DNA from: an uncultured Ruminiclostridium sp.
GTDB lineage: Bacteria > Bacillota > Clostridia > Oscillospirales > Ruminococcaceae
NCBI GenBank assembly: GCA_910585505.1
Contig: CAJUFF010000138.1
Coordinates: 1-7,997 of the forward strand
Length of the DNA: 7,997 nt
Direction of reading: 5' to 3'
The notes under the pieces are model-generated. The model was not told the DNA's origin. It was given only the letters and a program-made list of their open reading frames with translations, and did no database searches. This document shows positions 5,590-7,997 of the stretch, piece after piece (position 1 is the stretch's first letter; each line of letters begins with the position of its first letter). The position numbers and the translations under genes are program-made.

Positions 5590-7997
5590 AATTAAACGCC
5601 CTTCTCCTACCGTCCCTGCTTATCTCCTCCATAACCTCCCGAATCCTGCCAATCAGTTCCTCGTTGCTTTCCCTTAAGCCTTCGGGATCGCCGCCGCTGA
5701 TATTCTGCTCAATGGTTATCGTAACATTAACCGGCGCCACGCTTTCATTTCCCGCCGACAGCTCCGGAGCCTTTACGGAAGCCGCAGTATTGACTCTTTG
5801 AAGCATGGGCAGGAAAGAAACTATCCGCGTATACGTATCGAAAATGTCTTTTGTTTCCTCGGCCGTATACACCTGATACCCGCGGGCGTTTGTGACTATT
5901 TCCGCCCCGTTTTCTCCCGCAAGGAAGGTGTCTGCGGAGTAGTTGGTGCCGCTTGCGTAGGCATGGGAAATTACTTTTATATCTTCGGGTTGAAGTGACA
6001 GATAACCGGAGGCGACACCCTTTACGTTTATAAGTCCACTTTCGGCGGCGGCATATGCCGTTTCTATCGGAATGGATATAGGTGTAATTTTGGCAGCCTT
6101 TGACATTTCGTCAACCGCTTCGATAACTCCCGAAACGCTTTCCCTGGCCGATTCCAATGTTTTTCTTTGATCTGCCTCAAAAAAATATTTATTCCAGTCT
6201 CCGCCTTCGCCGTTAAATACGCCTCCAATAGTGTTTATCCATGCTTCCGCCGATGAAAGAATATCTTCGCCCAAATTTATTTCGCCTATATTTTGATCGT
6301 AAATTGTTTGTATATTGACATCAAGCTGATCTCGAATCAATTTTACGACGTCTTCATATTGGGCTTTAAAATCGTTGAAGGCCTCCTGATATGCTTCATT
6401 TGATACAACGGAAGCCGCCGACAATGCGCCTTGATATAACTTGTAATCTTCATCGGATACTCTTCCGTAATTGTGCTGTATTTCATATCCCGCGCGGAGC
6501 TTTTCGTTTTCTTGCTGTGTCTCTTTTTGAGCGTTGTTTAACTCTTCGAAATAACCTTTTGCGTATTCTGTTATTTCGTTTAATTTGGCTATGGCTGCTT
6601 CTTGATCTGAACCGAAATTTATCCCTTCTATTTCAGCCCTTGCCGCATCAAAGCTGTTTTTATTCAAGGAATCAATGGCCGCCAGCTCGTAAAGCATTGA
6701 TTGTGAATTTTTGAAATTCGCTTTATCCTCTTCGGAAACCTCTCCTCCTGCAATTACAGCGGATAAATAATCATCAACATTCTGCTGAGCGGCAGATACA
6801 TTTTCGGAATACTTATTTTTAAAATTTTGCAAAAGACTGTCTATTTCCGCAACATCTCCGCCCAGACTGTCCATAACCGTAACAGCCGCACTCTGGAAAT
6901 TATCGAATACAAGATTGAACGAAGCCGAAAACCCCTGCTCCAAATAATTGCTTAAATCCTCAAAAGGCTGTCTTAGATTTTGTGCTTCTTCCGGAGTAAG
7001 CAATCCGCTTTCTCTCAACGTTTGACCGTAGTATTCCACTTGAATTTTTGCGTCTTCCAAATTGTCACGTATGCCTATAAGTTCCTCAGCTTGTTGATTT
7101 GTGGCTTGAGCCGATTTATAAGCTTGGCTGTCGTATTTCATAAGAGAATCCGCTAAATCCGAAAGGCTTAATGAAGCGCCGTTGTTATACATTATGACAT
7201 TAGCCGTATCCTGCAAATGCTTCTGATATTGTTTTTGACTTTCTGAAATAGCAGCGGATACGGCTGTAATTGCAATTCCTATTGCATTCCACTTAATGCT
7301 TGAAAGCAGTTTTCCTTCTCCCGCAAGCTTTTTTACACCCGTAACGGCAGTTTTAATCCCCGTCCCCGCCAACTTAAGGCCTTTAAATGCAAGCGCGGTG
7401 CTGCCCACTGTCGTTATAAGCTCCATCGCCTGCTTTATCGTTTCGGGATTCTCCCTAACCCAATCCGCCGTATTCCGCGCAAACTCGTTTATCCCCCTTG
7501 CCGCCTCCGCGACATAAGGGGTAAACACCTCTCCCAACGCGATCCCCGCGTTGTTGATGGAGTTTTTCGCCATCTGAATCTGTGATTCGGTGGTCTGATA
7601 GCGCTTTCCCGCCTCTTCCGCAAGAGCCGTGTTTTCCTCCCATGCGGTGTTTGCAATATCAACAGCCTTTGCAAGTATACCGTCCGAAGCCGCAAGGGAA
7701 AGTACTGCGTTTGACATTCTGATTTCCGTAATATCCAAATCGGACAGTATCTGAACGGCGTTTCTTCCGTTTCTTTCAACATCGTTCAAGCCGCTGATGA
7801 ACATAGATACCGCCTTAAGGCTGTCCTCTCCGTATATTTCGCGGAATTCCTTAAGCGACACCCCCGCAACGTCGGCATAATCCTTTAAATCCTCGCTGCC
7901 GTTCTGATACATCACCTCAAACTCTTTCAAAAGCTTGGATATGGAAGAACCGCCCGCCTCGGCTTCAATGCCTACCGAAGAAAGCGCGGTGGATACC
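5588..7997 (-). CDS. Phage tail tape measure protein, TP901 family (N-terminus outside window)
   Basis: The frame is open through the right edge, giving 802 visible residues. The first visible codons read V-S-T-A-L-S-S-V-G-I-E-A-E-A-G-G-S-S, the conserved TP901 tape-measure core, continuing with V-A-G-V-S (43-47), L-D-I-T-E-I-R (87-93), A-W-E-E-N-T-A-L-A-E-E-A-G-K-R-Y-Q-T-T (118-136) and N-N-A-G-I-A-L-G-E. A short hydrophobic segment lies near 238-251, then long helical, Gln/Glu/Asn-rich stretches typical of the length-setting rod. The C-terminal G-E-N-G-A-E-I-V (694-701) and V-Y-T-A-E-E-T (709-715) motifs are also usual. A TTG at 7930 is an internal codon, not the start. The protein fixes tail length and helps DNA entry. 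The middle of the gene is markedly more AT-rich than both ends. The stop overlaps the hicAB terminator. Confidence 0.94.
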   Translation of the reverse strand, partial: VSTALSSVGIEAEAGGSSISKLLKEFEVMYQNGSEDLKDYADVAGVSLKEFREIYGEDSLKAVSMFISGLNDVERNGRNAVQILSDLDITEIRMSNAVLSLAASDGILAKAVDIANTAWEENTALAEEAGKRYQTTESQIQMAKNSINNAGIALGEVFTPYVAEAARGINEFARNTADWVRENPETIKQAMELITTVGSTALAFKGLKLAGTGIKTAVTGVKKLAGEGKLLSSIKWNAIGIAITAVSAAISESQKQYQKHLQDTANVIMYNNGASLSLSDLADSLMKYDSQAYKSAQATNQQAEELIGIRDNLEDAKIQVEYYGQTLRESGLLTPEEAQNLRQPFEDLSNYLEQGFSASFNLVFDNFQSAAVTVMDSLGGDVAEIDSLLQNFKNKYSENVSAAQQNVDDYLSAVIAGGEVSEEDKANFKNSQSMLYELAAIDSLNKNSFDAARAEIEGINFGSDQEAAIAKLNEITEYAKGYFEELNNAQKETQQENEKLRAGYEIQHNYGRVSDEDYKLYQGALSAASVVSNEAYQEAFNDFKAQYEDVVKLIRDQLDVNIQTIYDQNIGEINLGEDILSSAEAWINTIGGVFNGEGGDWNKYFFEADQRKTLESARESVSGVIEAVDEMSKAAKITPISIPIETAYAAAESGLINVKGVASGYLSLQPEDIKVISHAYASGTNYSADTFLAGENGAEIVTNARGYQVYTAEETKDIFDTYTRIVSFLPMLQRVNTAASVKAPELSAGNESVAPVNVTITIEQNISGGDPEGLRESNEELIGRIREVMEEISRDGRRRAFN
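6060..7320 (-). other. AT-rich central segment of the tape measure gene (possible mosaic block)
   Basis: Hand counts over 60-base lines give about 30-48 % G+C between 6061 and 7320 (for example 18/60 at 6301-6360, 22/60 at 6541-6600 and 22/60 at 7201-7260). The flanks give 52-62 % (34/60 at 6001-6060, 36/60 at 5881-5940, 32/60 at 7321-7380 and 37/60 at 7501-7560). The borders fall near the hydrophobic segment and just before the conserved C-terminal part. Only some lines were counted, so borders are approximate. Confidence 0.6.

Noticed and set aside
7455..7782. Additional minus-strand open frames inside the tape measure gene
   Set aside because: They are out-of-frame readings of the tape measure gene with no start signal and no family resemblance.
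7928..7930. TTG at 7930 as start of the tape measure protein
   Set aside because: The frame is open for 22 more codons to the window edge and those residues match the conserved TP901 core.

Overview
The window is a stretch of a contractile-tail (myovirus-like, P2-type) prophage or phage-tail-like element. The likely host is a low-to-mid GC Bacillota, most probably a Clostridia. That host call rests on strong GGAGG ribosome-binding sites, the protein style (TP901-type tape measure, compact gpX/gpU/gp25/gpJ/gpI set) and SH3-like wall-domain signatures of a type I associate with clostridial phages. It is an inference, because no host gene is present.

Layout. Almost everything is on the minus strand and is read from right to left: tape measure protein (right edge, N-terminus outside the window), then LysM-like gpX, hub gpD, spike/OB protein gpV, tail protein gpU, gp25/gpW baseplate wedge protein, baseplate gpJ, tail protein gpI, and the first codons of a probable tail-fibre gene at the left edge. 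From gpX to the left edge the genes are packed with gaps of at most 6 nt or overlaps of 1-4 nt (ATGA or TGATG junctions), so they form one translationally coupled late operon. Together they encode the tube-length ruler, the hub and puncturing tip, the wedge ring and the fibre connector of a contractile tail.

The exception is about 750 bp between the tape measure and gpX. It carries a complete hicAB toxin-antitoxin cassette on the opposite (plus) strand. The cassette has a consensus sigma-70/A promoter, a perfect 13-bp palindrome between its -35 and -10 boxes (probable HicB operator), a possible second promoter before hicB, and a strong terminator whose T-tract overlaps the tape-measure stop codon. 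It looks like a moron inserted into the late operon.

Most notable points: the antisense hicAB cassette and its compact regulation; a hub protein with about 185 extra residues holding two SH3-like modules inserted in its N-terminal domain; a short gpV that ends right after its OB-like part and carries a cysteine cluster; and a tape-measure gene whose central part is clearly more AT-rich than both ends. Except for the hicAB control sequences, there is no gene-free stretch longer than about 90 bases. No tRNA, CRISPR array, insertion sequence or attachment site was seen.
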